In this document: piece after piece, positions 42,826-51,112 of the stretch
Layout of the letters: every line of letters begins with the position of its first letter
How positions within the stretch are numbered: position 1 is the stretch's first letter
Origin: JAXLXE01 sp046328115
GTDB lineage: Bacteria; Chloroflexota; UBA6077; JACCZL01
Length of the DNA stretch: 64,000 nucleotides
Assembly (NCBI GenBank): GCA_046328115.1
Contig: JAXLXE010000002.1
Coordinates: forward strand, 806,001-870,000
Direction: 5' to 3'
Translations under genes and position numbers: made by a program
The notes under the pieces: generated by a model
Database searches by the model: none
The model's input: only the letters and a program-made list of their open reading frames with translations
Told to the model about the DNA's origin: nothing

Positions 42826-43947
42826 TCACCGGGCGGCGACCGCAACCGACCTGGCCGCTTCCGATACCGCGCCGGCCACGCGGGCAGCATCCGCCAGCGT
42901 GAGCTCTGGGAAGACCGGCAGCGACAGCACGGTCCCACACAGCCGCTCGGTGTTGGGCAGCGAGCCCGGGCCATCGCCGTACGACTGGTATGCCTGCTGC
43001 AGGTGGGTGGCCAGAGGATAGTGGAGATCCGTGCTGATGCCCTGGTCCGCCAAAGCCGCCTTGATCCGATCGCGACCGGGGCTCTCCACCACGTACAGGT
43101 GATACACAGGCTCGGCCCACGGGGCGGTAGGCGGCGCGACGACACCGTCGATCGTCGCGGTGTAGGCTCGCGCGATGGCCCGCCGCTCCTCGTTGCCCTC
43201 ATCCAGGTGCCGCAGCAGCACGCGCAGGATTGCGGCCTGCAGCTCGTCCAGCCGTGAGTTGAAGCCGTGACTTTCACTGACGTACCGGGTGCGCCAGCCA
43301 TAGCCGCGCAGCATCCGTGCACGGTCGGCGATATCGGCGTCGTTCGTCACGACGCAGCCGCCGTCGCCGTAGGCTCCCAGATTCTTGGTGGGATAAAAGC
43401 TGAAACCGGCGGCGTCGCCCAAGCCGCCTACGCGGCGCCCTTTGTAGCGGGCGCCGTGAGCCTGGGCACAGTCCTCGATCAACTTGATGCCGCGCGGCCG
43501 GGTGACGGCGAGAATGGCATCCACGTCAACCGGATGCCCGTACAGATGGACGGCGACGACGGCGCGCGTACGGCTGGTGATGGCAGCCGCCAGAGCCGCC
43601 GGATCCAGGTTTCTGGTGGCGGGGTCCACGTCGGCGAAGCGCGGAGTGGCGCCGGCTTCTACGATGGCGGCGATTGGCGGCACGCCAGCGTTCGCCACCG
43701 TGATGACCTCATCTCCAGGCCGCACGCCACACGCGACCAGCGCGATCCGCAACGCATCCGTGCCGTTGGCGACACCCACAGCATGCTGGGACTCGCAATA
43801 CGCGGCGAACTCCTGCTCGAACGCGGCGTGCTCCGGTCCGTGGATGAACCTGCCGCTGGCCAGCACTCGCGCGATCGCCGCGTCTACGTCAGGCTTGAGG
43901 CGATCGTAGCGTTGGCGCGCGTCGAACATGGGCACCGTGGTGGTCAT
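42826..43947 (-). CDS. DegT/DnrJ/EryC1-family PLP-dependent sugar aminotransferase
   Basis: A 373-residue PLP enzyme of the sugar aminotransferase family. It has VANGTDALRIAL, LIEDCAQAHGA and the Schiff-base Lys in SFYPTKNLGAYGDGG, and a C-terminal YHLYVVESPGRDRIKAAL. It should transfer an amino group to a 3- or 4-keto NDP-sugar. The ATG at 43947 overlaps the epimerase stop (ATGA), so the two enzymes are made together. Confidence 0.93.
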   Translation of the reverse strand: MTTTVPMFDARQRYDRLKPDVDAAIARVLASGRFIHGPEHAAFEQEFAAYCESQHAVGVANGTDALRIALVACGVRPGDEVITVANAGVPPIAAIVEAGATPRFADVDPATRNLDPAALAAAITSRTRAVVAVHLYGHPVDVDAILAVTRPRGIKLIEDCAQAHGARYKGRRVGGLGDAAGFSFYPTKNLGAYGDGGCVVTNDADIADRARMLRGYGWRTRYVSESHGFNSRLDELQAAILRVLLRHLDEGNEERRAIARAYTATIDGVVAPPTAPWAEPVYHLYVVESPGRDRIKAALADQGISTDLHYPLATHLQQAYQSYGDGPGSLPNTERLCGTVLSLPVFPELTLADAARVAGAVSEAARSVAVAAR

Positions 43948-44978
43948 GCAGGGCTCCCAACGGGCGCCGTGGCGGGCGCGTTCCAATACTGCTCGCGGTT
44001 GGCGCGGTAGAACGCGATGGTGCGCTCCAGACCATCCTGCAGCGCCACCCGCGGCTGCCAGCCCAGAGCGCGCTGGATCTTGGTGAAGTCGGAGTAGAAG
44101 CTGCCGATATCGATGGCCTTCTTGTCCTCGGGGAACGGCACCAGCCTGTAAGAGCCGTCGCCGGCCGCCTCGATCAGCGTCTCCACGATGCTGCGCAGGC
44201 TGAGCGGCTCCGGGCCGCCAAGGTTGAATACCTGCCCATTCGCCACGTCCGAGGCCCCGGCCAACAGGAAGGCCTCCACCACGTCATCCACGTACATCAT
44301 GTCGCGTAGCTGGGTGCCATCGCCGAAGATCTGGATCTCCTCGCTGTCCAGGACCTGGCGGATCATCCAGCCCAGGAACGTCTGGCGATTGTTGCGGACC
44401 AGCATCCGAGGCCCGTAGGTATTCGACAGCCGTAGCGAGCACGCCCTTAGGCCGTACACGTTGTTGTAGAGGATGTGGTACCACTCACCCGCCATCTTGT
44501 TGATGCCGTTCACGTCCGTGGGGTGGAGCAAATGCTTCTCATCCACGGGCAGATAGTCTGGCCGGCCGTAGAACTGCCGCGTGCTGGCAAAGACGATCTT
44601 GACGCGCGGATTGTGGTGCCGGCATGCCTCCAGCAGCGAAAGCTGGGCCCGGCAGTTGATATCAAGGTCCGTGAACGGGTCGCGCATGCTGTCTATGTGC
44701 GAAAGCTGCCCGGCCAGGTTGAAGATCAGATCCTGACCCTGGACCAGTCGCTCCATGGCCAGTGCGTCGCGCACGTCCACGTCCCGCGTGGACAGGCGAT
44801 CCTGGATCTCCACGATGTTGAAGGGGTTGGCACCGGTCTCCGGCACGCGTGAGTCCACGATGAGGACGTTCGCGCCCAGGTCCACCAGCCGTGCGGCCAG
44901 GTTGGAGCCAATGAACCCCAGCCCCCCGGTGACCATGACCCGCTTGCCCTCGTAGTGGCGATCGGCCCGGTACGGCAC
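43944..44978 (-). CDS. NAD-dependent nucleotide-sugar epimerase/dehydratase-like, Tyr replaced
   Basis: A 344-residue extended SDR. It has VMVTGGLGFIGSNLAARL (14-31), the Ser in FASTRQFYG (132) and the substrate block LRLSNTYGPRM. The catalytic YxxxK reads NxxxK (Asn157, Lys161 in NGINKMAGE), so the usual Tyr is absent. Either a different residue takes over or the enzyme binds without full activity. The start is the GTG at 44978, just after the GT2 stop. It lies between a GT2 and a DegT aminotransferase, which points to amino-sugar nucleotide biosynthesis. Confidence 0.88.
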   Translation of the reverse strand: MPYRADRHYEGKRVMVTGGLGFIGSNLAARLVDLGANVLIVDSRVPETGANPFNIVEIQDRLSTRDVDVRDALAMERLVQGQDLIFNLAGQLSHIDSMRDPFTDLDINCRAQLSLLEACRHHNPRVKIVFASTRQFYGRPDYLPVDEKHLLHPTDVNGINKMAGEWYHILYNNVYGLRACSLRLSNTYGPRMLVRNNRQTFLGWMIRQVLDSEEIQIFGDGTQLRDMMYVDDVVEAFLLAGASDVANGQVFNLGGPEPLSLRSIVETLIEAAGDGSYRLVPFPEDKKAIDIGSFYSDFTKIQRALGWQPRVALQDGLERTIAFYRANREQYWNAPATAPVGSPA

Positions 44979-44980
44979 CG

Positions 44981-45718
44981 CTACACCATCCCCGCGGAGA
45001 GCCTGCGCGAACGGAACGCGCGCAACCCGACGAGCGGTACCCACAACTTGAGCAGGTCAACGCCCACCTTGCCGACTCGGCGAAAATTGAAAAACTGCGA
45101 CTTCCCGTACGCCCGGTGGTAATGGTGCACCGGCACCTCGTGGATGCGGAAGCCAGCCTGCTCGATCTTGGTCATCATCTCCACGCAGATCACGCCGCTG
45201 TCCTGAGTCAACTGAACGGTATCGAACACGCGCCGGCGGATCAGCCTGAAGTCACAGTCTACGTCGCGAACGTGGAGGCGGAACATGGTCTTGACTGTCC
45301 AGTGGTAGACCTTGCCGATGACGACCCGTTCGAGCGGATCGGAACGCTGAATTTTGTAGCCCTGGACCATGTCAATCTCGTCGCGCATGCTCTCCACGAG
45401 CAAACGAAACTCGCGCGGGTCGTACTGGGCATCGCCGTCCGTATAGCAGACGAGGTCCTTCGTGGCGTTGGCGAATCCGCTGCGCAGGGCGCCACCGTAG
45501 CCGCGATTCTTGACGTGGGTGACCACGCGCAAGTTGGGGTAACGGGTTTGGAGGTCGGCCAGGATCTCGCCAGTGTGGTCCGGACTGCCGTCATTGACCA
45601 CGATGACTTCGTAATCGTCAGTCAGATTCCGCAGCGTGGCATCTGCCGCAACCACCATGCTCGCGATCGTACCGGCGTCGTTGTAGGCGGGGAAAAACGC
45701 ACTGATCGAGGGCGGCAG
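44981..45718 (-). CDS. Family 2 glycosyltransferase (polyprenyl-phosphate mannosyltransferase-like), probable CTG start
   Basis: A family 2 glycosyltransferase of about 245 residues with VIVVNDGSPDHTGEI, CYTDGDAQYDP (DxD) and VRDVDCDFRLIRRRVF. The frame reads upstream without a stop as ISAFFPAYNDAGTIASM, which is the essential N-terminal strand of the fold, so the ATG at 45658 is too late. No ATG, GTG or TTG precedes it. A CTG at 45718 has GGAG 7 nt upstream and is the best candidate start. It has no membrane helix. It is the first gene of the operon with the epimerase, aminotransferase, methyltransferase and YfhO-like genes. Confidence 0.85.
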   Translation of the reverse strand: MPPSISAFFPAYNDAGTIASMVVAADATLRNLTDDYEVIVVNDGSPDHTGEILADLQTRYPNLRVVTHVKNRGYGGALRSGFANATKDLVCYTDGDAQYDPREFRLLVESMRDEIDMVQGYKIQRSDPLERVVIGKVYHWTVKTMFRLHVRDVDCDFRLIRRRVFDTVQLTQDSGVICVEMMTKIEQAGFRIHEVPVHHYHRAYGKSQFFNFRRVGKVGVDLLKLWVPLVGLRAFRSRRLSAGMV

Positions 45719-45905
45719 GGAGGGCTCCGTTCGGATGGCGAGGCGCTACTTTTCAGCCCCGCGCGTTAATCATGGTACGGCTCGGAGGATACCAGAGCCG
45801 GTTTCACCAGACCAAAGCAGCGGCGAGCACCGCCAGACGATGTTACACTTGATGCTTCTCTTTGGAGTCGCCCGGCAACCCCTGATGGCATGGATAGCGT
45901 AACCA

Positions 45906-46331
45906 GTGGCTGTGTCTGAGCGAGATTACTACCGAATCCTGGACGTTGAACCGTCCGCCACGCCGGAGCAGGTGCGCAGCGCCTTCCGTCGGGCGGCCAT
46001 GGAGCACCACCCAGACCGGAACCCAGGCGATCCGGAGGCGGCGCAGCGGTTCCGCACGGTGGTGGAGGCCTACCAGGTGCTGGGTGACCCCATCCGCCGC
46101 GCCGCATACCAGCGGCCAGCGCCCACATCCACCGCCCCCACGACACGCCCCAAGGCGCCGCCGCCCGGTTGGGCCCATGCCTACGCACAAGGGCGCGCGA
46201 CGGCAACCGCCAACGCGTCGGCACAGCCCAGTCTGGGGCAGGAGCTTGGCGCGCTGTTCGGTGAGATTGCCGCCTCCACCGGGCTGGACCGGCGCATGAA
46301 GCAGTTGCTGAGGTACCTGGAAGGCCTGTAA
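45906..46331 (+). CDS. J-domain (DnaJ-like) protein
   Basis: A 141-residue protein. The N-terminal J domain (about 5-70) has RDYYRILDVEPSATPEQVRSAFRRAA and the HPD tripeptide in MEHHPDRNPG. A Pro/Thr-rich linker is followed by a short helical tail (LGALFGEIAASTG). It lacks the Gly/Phe and zinc-binding parts of DnaJ, so it is a type III co-chaperone that stimulates a DnaK-type ATPase on specific clients. It starts with GTG and is divergent from the GT2 operon. Confidence 0.9.
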   Translation: MAVSERDYYRILDVEPSATPEQVRSAFRRAAMEHHPDRNPGDPEAAQRFRTVVEAYQVLGDPIRRAAYQRPAPTSTAPTTRPKAPPPGWAHAYAQGRATATANASAQPSLGQELGALFGEIAASTGLDRRMKQLLRYLEGL

Positions 46332-46432
46332 CAGGCGCGCTACAAGCGTCCAAGAACAGCCCCCCATATCCACCGAACCGGCCGGGCCGTGGCGTAAACT
46401 CCCCAGCCATACTGACTGGTGGGGGTGCCGCG

Positions 46433-46960
46433 TTGAGCGACGCCAGAGATGCGATTGCGCTGCTTCGGGGACTGCGCGCAACGCGTGACTTCACGGATCA
46501 GCCAATCCCACAGGCCGTGATCGACGACATCGCGGACGTGTCGCGCTGGACGGGTAGCGCCAGCAACCGACAGCCGTGGCACGTGGTCATCGTGCGGGAT
46601 CGTGAGACCCTGCGGCGCATCGCGGCGGCGGAGGGCCACTGCGCTCACGCGGGGAACGCCGCGGCGGCCGTGGTGATCGTGCTGGACAACGAGCGGCCCG
46701 AGCTAGAAGCGTACGACGACGGGCGGCTGAGCGAGCGCATCATGCTGGCGGCGGCGGCGCACGGCATCGGCTCCTGTATTGGCTTCCTGGTGGGCGGAGG
46801 CCGCGACGAGATACGGCGACTGCTGGGCGCGCCGGAGAGCGCGCTGGCGCGTACCGTGATCTCGCTGGGCTACCGTGACATGGCAGCGCATGCATCCCGC
46901 CCGAAGCGCGCTCAGGTGCGCAAGCCGTCCGCGGAGATCATCCACTTCGACCGGATCTAG
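46433..46960 (+). CDS. Nitroreductase-family flavoprotein
   Basis: A 175-residue nitroreductase-fold protein that should bind FMN. The N-terminal LLRGLRATRDFTDQPIP and the SASNRQPWHVVIV segment carry the FMN-phosphate Arg and the Ser-Asn-Gln motif, and the helix LSERIMLAAAAHGIGSCIG is conserved. It is short and single-domain, as in the small reductase or dehalogenase-like members. The TTG at 46433 has GGGGG upstream. The substrate is unknown. Confidence 0.86.
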   Translation: MSDARDAIALLRGLRATRDFTDQPIPQAVIDDIADVSRWTGSASNRQPWHVVIVRDRETLRRIAAAEGHCAHAGNAAAAVVIVLDNERPELEAYDDGRLSERIMLAAAAHGIGSCIGFLVGGGRDEIRRLLGAPESALARTVISLGYRDMAAHASRPKRAQVRKPSAEIIHFDRI

Positions 46961-47033
46961 TTCGCCCGGATCACGGGCACGCTCGGCAGGCGCTGCGCGC
47001 GAGCCGAGCGAGAGAGCAGACCAGGAGGGACGC

Positions 47034-47873
47034 ATGAAGTACGGGCTGTTCGGATTCCACCGCGGTGACGATCTGACGGCGCTGGCGCGACTGGCGCGCC
47101 AGACGGAAGAGGCGGGGTACGAGTCGATCTGGGTTGGCGAGCACGTGGTGATGCCGCACCCAGACATCCAGAAGACCCCAATGGCGCCAGACGAGCCGCG
47201 GCTGGACCCGATCGTCGCGCTGACGTGGGTGGCAGCGCACACGCAGCGGGTGAAGCTGGGGACAGGTGTGATCGTGCTGCCCCACCGGCAGCCCCTGATC
47301 TTGTCGCGACAGATCGCCAGCCTCGATCTGCTCTCAAACGGTCGGCTCATCTTCGGCATCGGCGTGGGCTGGCTCCAGCCAGAGATCGAGGCGGTGGGCG
47401 GCTCGTACGTGGAGCGCGGTGCGCAGAGCGATGAGTACCTGGCGGCCATGGAGACCATCTGGTCTGGCGAGTACTGCTCGTTCAAGGGCAAGTGGGTCTC
47501 CTGGGACCGCATGATCGCCGTCCCACCGCCGGCGCAACTACCGCGGCCGCCGATTACCGTAGGCGGCCACACCAAACCGGCCTATCGCCGAGCGCTGACG
47601 AAGGCAGAGGGCTGGTACGGCTTTGGCCTGGACGTGGAGGCCACCGCCCGCTGCCTGGAAGGGTTGCGCGAGACAGCCCAGGAAGTCGATCGTCCAGCCA
47701 GCCTGGGAGACCTCGAGATCACGATCACCCCGCCAGCCGGCCCGCTGGACCGCGACACGGCGAAGCGCTACGAGGACCTGGGCGTCCACCGCCTGGCGGT
47801 CCTCCGTCCCCAGGGCGGCTCTGCCGTCACCGAGCGCTTCATCTGGGACTTCGCGGACGGGTTGATCAGGTAG
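47034..47873 (+). CDS. LLM class F420-dependent oxidoreductase
   Basis: A 279-residue luciferase-like TIM barrel. The start MKYGLFGFHRGDDLTAL follows AGGAGGG, a strong SD. WVGEHVVMPH, LGTGVIVLPHRQPLILSRQIASLDLLSNGRLIFGIGVGWL and VGGHTKPAYRRAL are hallmark segments of the F420 LLM group. It would oxidise or reduce a substrate with coenzyme F420 (or FMN). An F420 cofactor would fit Actinobacteria or Chloroflexota; no cofactor genes are present here. Confidence 0.92.
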   Translation: MKYGLFGFHRGDDLTALARLARQTEEAGYESIWVGEHVVMPHPDIQKTPMAPDEPRLDPIVALTWVAAHTQRVKLGTGVIVLPHRQPLILSRQIASLDLLSNGRLIFGIGVGWLQPEIEAVGGSYVERGAQSDEYLAAMETIWSGEYCSFKGKWVSWDRMIAVPPPAQLPRPPITVGGHTKPAYRRALTKAEGWYGFGLDVEATARCLEGLRETAQEVDRPASLGDLEITITPPAGPLDRDTAKRYEDLGVHRLAVLRPQGGSAVTERFIWDFADGLIR

Positions 47874-48003
47874 ACCGAGTCCCGCCACAGCGTACGCTCG
47901 AGGCGCCCGCATCCTTGCGATATTGGCAGGGAATCACCCTTGAATCCCCCAGGGTGGGAGGCTACCTTAACGCACGGTAGTCTCGCTCCCTGGGGGGTGC
48001 AGG

Positions 48004-49800
48004 ATGATGGCGATTGGATCGCGTACTGGGCGGCTAGGTATCGCGTTGCTGACCGCGGCGGTCATTGCAACGAGCAGCGCGGGGCCAGCGCAGGGGCAGA
48101 GCCCGCCGCGCGGGCGGGACGGGACCGGCGACGCCCCGCCGACGAGCCTAGACCTGAGCGGCGGGACCGACGGGTTGCGGTTCCCACCGGGCGTGTTGCG
48201 CGCGGCCGACCGCAACTCGCGGATGGACTCGGCAGTGGCGACGATCGCCGCGACCGCGGCAGGCGAAGGATCGCGGGCGGCGTTGCGCACGGCCGCTGAG
48301 CATCGGAGCGCCACGGCGGACGGCAGGGTCCGGGTGGTCGTGGAGGCCGCGACTGGGCAGATGGCAGGCGCCGAGCAGGCCGTGCTCGCGGTGGGCGGAC
48401 ACGTGGAGGCCACGTACCACGATCTCGTACAGGCGGCCGTGGACGCGTCCACGCTGGCCGCGCTCGCGGCGGACAATCGCATAGCGTACGTTCGGCTTCC
48501 GCACATCCCAACGATCGAGGCGGTGACGAGCCAGGGTGTGGCAAGTTCGACGGCACCAGCCTGGCATGGCTTGGGGTACATCGGAAGCGGTGTCAAGGTC
48601 GGCGTGATCGACCTTGCCTTTGCAGGCTACGCCGCTCGTCAGGCCAGCGGCGAGCTTCCCCAGAACCTGGTAGTCAAAGACTTCTGCAACGGGAACGTGA
48701 ACGCCGCCGGTGGGGAGCACGGCACGCAGGTCGCACAGATCATTGCGGACATGGCGCCGGGCGTCCAACTCTACCTGCTGTGCATCGGTACCGAGGTCCA
48801 GATGGGCCAGGCGAAGGACTACGCGAAACAACAGGGAATCCACATCATCAGCTCATCGCTGGGCACCCGCCGGACGAGCCGCGGTGACGGAACGGGCGGC
48901 CCCACGACGCCTGAAGGGATCGCGAAGGACGCGCGGGACAACGGGATCCTCTGGATCCAGTCCGCCGGAAACTACGCCAGTGGCGATCACTGGCATGGCC
49001 AGATGGCAGATGCGGACAACGACCAGTTCCTGGAGTTCGCGCCCGGTGTTGAGATCAACGCGTTCAACGTGCCCGCCGGCGTCCGATTCTGCGCGGAGCT
49101 CCGTTGGGATGCGTGGCCGACCACCAACCAGGACTTCGATCTCTACATCTGGCGGTTCGCAGACACGTCGGTCGTCGCGACCTCGCTGAACACCCAGACG
49201 GGATCGCAGAGTCCTGTCGAGGTGGCATGCTACACGAACACCGGCACATCGCAGTTCTTCGGCGTGATCGTGAACCGGTTTTCCGCGAGCATCAACCCGC
49301 GCTTCGACGTATTCGTGGTGGGGTTCGGACTGAACCAGAGCACGGCATCAAGCAGCCTGAACGATGTCGCGTCTTCACCGCACTCGTTCGCGGTGGGCGC
49401 GGTCTGTTGGCAGAACAACGCGTACGAGTCCTACAGCTCGCAGGGACCGACGGTGGACGGGCGCGTGAAGCCAGACATCGCGGGATACTCCAGCGTCTCA
49501 ACCGTGGAGCACACGTCGTCCGGTTGCGGCACGGGCGCGGTGGGCACCTCTTTCTCACAACCGGGGGTGGCCGGAGCGGCCGTGCTGGCGAAGAGCGCAA
49601 ACCCCTCATTCACGCCTGCCCAATTGCAGAGCTTCCTGGAGACTCGGGCGTTGGATCTCGGCGCCGCGGGCAAGGACACGTTCTTCGGCTGGGGCCGTCT
49701 GCTGATGGGCGCCACGCCGCCACCGATCAACGTGAGCGCAACGACGCGAGGCGGCACGGTGAACGGCGGTGGGATTGCGAATCCTCCGCCGCACCGGTAG
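48004..49800 (+). CDS. Secreted S8-family subtilisin-like serine protease
   Basis: A 598-residue exported protease. An N-terminal signal peptide (about 1-32) and a prodomain-like region to about 180 precede the catalytic domain. The triad is Asp203 in VGVIDLAF, His239 in GGEHGTQVAQI and Ser516 in GTSFSQPG, with the oxyanion Asn in SAGNYA (323). A beta-rich insertion of roughly 130 residues (about 330-450) sits between the oxyanion Asn and the nucleophile; it resembles the PPC-like insert of some bacterial subtilases. A weak TTGAAT-17-TACCTT promoter-like pair lies at 47940-47968. It is likely a scavenging or processing protease. Confidence 0.9.
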   Translation: MMAIGSRTGRLGIALLTAAVIATSSAGPAQGQSPPRGRDGTGDAPPTSLDLSGGTDGLRFPPGVLRAADRNSRMDSAVATIAATAAGEGSRAALRTAAEHRSATADGRVRVVVEAATGQMAGAEQAVLAVGGHVEATYHDLVQAAVDASTLAALAADNRIAYVRLPHIPTIEAVTSQGVASSTAPAWHGLGYIGSGVKVGVIDLAFAGYAARQASGELPQNLVVKDFCNGNVNAAGGEHGTQVAQIIADMAPGVQLYLLCIGTEVQMGQAKDYAKQQGIHIISSSLGTRRTSRGDGTGGPTTPEGIAKDARDNGILWIQSAGNYASGDHWHGQMADADNDQFLEFAPGVEINAFNVPAGVRFCAELRWDAWPTTNQDFDLYIWRFADTSVVATSLNTQTGSQSPVEVACYTNTGTSQFFGVIVNRFSASINPRFDVFVVGFGLNQSTASSSLNDVASSPHSFAVGAVCWQNNAYESYSSQGPTVDGRVKPDIAGYSSVSTVEHTSSGCGTGAVGTSFSQPGVAGAAVLAKSANPSFTPAQLQSFLETRALDLGAAGKDTFFGWGRLLMGATPPPINVSATTRGGTVNGGGIANPPPHR

Positions 49801-49808
49801 TGATCAGG

Positions 49809-50240
49809 TCAGGTCGCGGGCGCCTGACCCTCCCAGCCAATCCACTGTTGGCCGTCTGACCAGACTTCCTTCTTCCAGATTGGCACGGTCTCCTTGAGCC
49901 GGTCGATGGCGTACTGGCACGCCGCGAACGCCTCTTTGCGGTGGGGCGTGGCTATCGCGATGCCCACCGAGGCCTCGCCAATGTTTAGGACGCCCGTGCG
50001 GTGGAGAATGGCCACGCGCTCCACGCCGAACTTCACCTGGAGCTCGTCGCCGATCTCGGCCAGCTTCTTCTCCGCCATCTCCGGGTACGCCTCGTACTCC
50101 AGGTGGACAACCTCGCGGCCGCGCGAGTACTTCCGCGCCACGCCTAGAAAGGTGCAGACGGCGCCGTCGTAGTCCGTGAGCACCATGTTGCCCAGCGCGG
50201 TCGCGTCTATCGGCTCTTCGACGATTCGGAACACGTTCAT
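49809..50240 (-). CDS. moaE: Molybdopterin synthase catalytic subunit
   Basis: A 143-residue MoaE. It transfers sulfur from the MoaD thiocarboxylate to precursor Z to form molybdopterin. The TFLGVARKYSRG, LEYEAYPEMAEKKL and GEASVGIAIATPHRKEAFAAC segments are conserved, and catalytic lysines lie at KETVPIWKKEVW (Lys117, Lys123/124). The ATG overlaps the LarE stop (ATGA). MoaD is not in the window, so the gene sits outside a complete moa cluster. Confidence 0.95.
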   Translation of the reverse strand: MNVFRIVEEPIDATALGNMVLTDYDGAVCTFLGVARKYSRGREVVHLEYEAYPEMAEKKLAEIGDELQVKFGVERVAILHRTGVLNIGEASVGIAIATPHRKEAFAACQYAIDRLKETVPIWKKEVWSDGQQWIGWEGQAPAT

Positions 50241-51091
50241 CGTTTGATTGCCTCGTTCATGGATCCGCTGCGGAAGCCCTGGAGATCCACCGTTACGTAG
50301 AGAAAGCCGAGCGCCTTGAGCTTCTCGGAGGCCTCCCGCGCGTGCCGGGCCACGAAGTCGGCAACCTCCTCCGTGGGGAGCTCGATTCTAGCCACCTGGC
50401 CATGGTGGCGGACTCGGAGCTGGCGGTAGCCCAGGTCGCGGACGGCTTGCTCCGCACGGTCGATCTGCGCCAGCTTCTCCACGGTGATCGCCTCGCCGTA
50501 TGGCACCCGCGACGACAGGCAAGCCATGGCCGGCTTGTCCCAGGTGGGGATGCCAAGTCGGAAGGAGAGCGACCGCACGTCTGCCTTGGTTAGGCCCGCC
50601 TCCTGGAGCGGTGCACGGACGCCGTGCTCGTTCGCGGCCTGCAAACCCGGGCGATAGTCACCCAGGTCGTCCAGGTTCAGGCCGTTTGCCACGTGGAGGT
50701 AGCCCTCGCGCTGGGCCAGCTCCACCAGATGGTCGTACAGCTCCGTCTTGCAGTGGTAGCAGCGGTTGGAGGGGTTGGCCAGATAGTCCGGGTTGTCCAG
50801 CTCATTGGTGTGGATGACGCGGTGGGGTATGCCCAGCCGCTCCGCGTACTCCAGCGCCTCGCGGAGCTCGCGCTCGGCCAGGCTGGCAGAGGCGGAGGTG
50901 ACGGCCAGCGCGCGCTGGCCAAGCTCGTCCGCGGCGACCTTGGCCACCAGCGTGCTGTCAGCGCCGGCGGAGAACGCCACGACCACGCTCTGGAGCTCAC
51001 GGACGACCTGGCGGAGCGCCTCCAGCTTCTCATCCTCGCTGCGATCGTCCTGGCGCGGAGCGGAGCCGAACATCTGGAGCTCAACCTGCAT
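50237..51091 (-). CDS. larE: LarE-type ATP-dependent sacrificial sulfur transferase
   Basis: A 284-residue PP-loop protein. The ATP pyrophosphatase loop is SAGADSTLVA (41-50), followed by NRCYHCKTELY (109-119), and the conserved Cys191 in ACLSSRVPYG matches the sacrificial sulfur-donating Cys of LarE. LarE donates its own cysteine sulfur to the nickel-pincer cofactor of lactate racemase. LarB and LarC are not in the window, so its cofactor target is uncertain; homologues exist outside lar clusters. The ATG at 51091 has GAGG 5 nt upstream. It overlaps moaE and lies 21 nt after mnmA. Confidence 0.9.
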   Translation of the reverse strand: MQVELQMFGSAPRQDDRSEDEKLEALRQVVRELQSVVVAFSAGADSTLVAKVAADELGQRALAVTSASASLAERELREALEYAERLGIPHRVIHTNELDNPDYLANPSNRCYHCKTELYDHLVELAQREGYLHVANGLNLDDLGDYRPGLQAANEHGVRAPLQEAGLTKADVRSLSFRLGIPTWDKPAMACLSSRVPYGEAITVEKLAQIDRAEQAVRDLGYRQLRVRHHGQVARIELPTEEVADFVARHAREASEKLKALGFLYVTVDLQGFRSGSMNEAIKR

Positions 51092-51112
51092 ATCGACCTC
51101 GGATACGCTGAC

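Noticed and set aside
47940..47968. TTGAAT-17-TACCTT as a promoter for the subtilase gene
   Set aside because: Spacing is right but the -10 matches consensus at only three positions; mentioned only in the gene entry.
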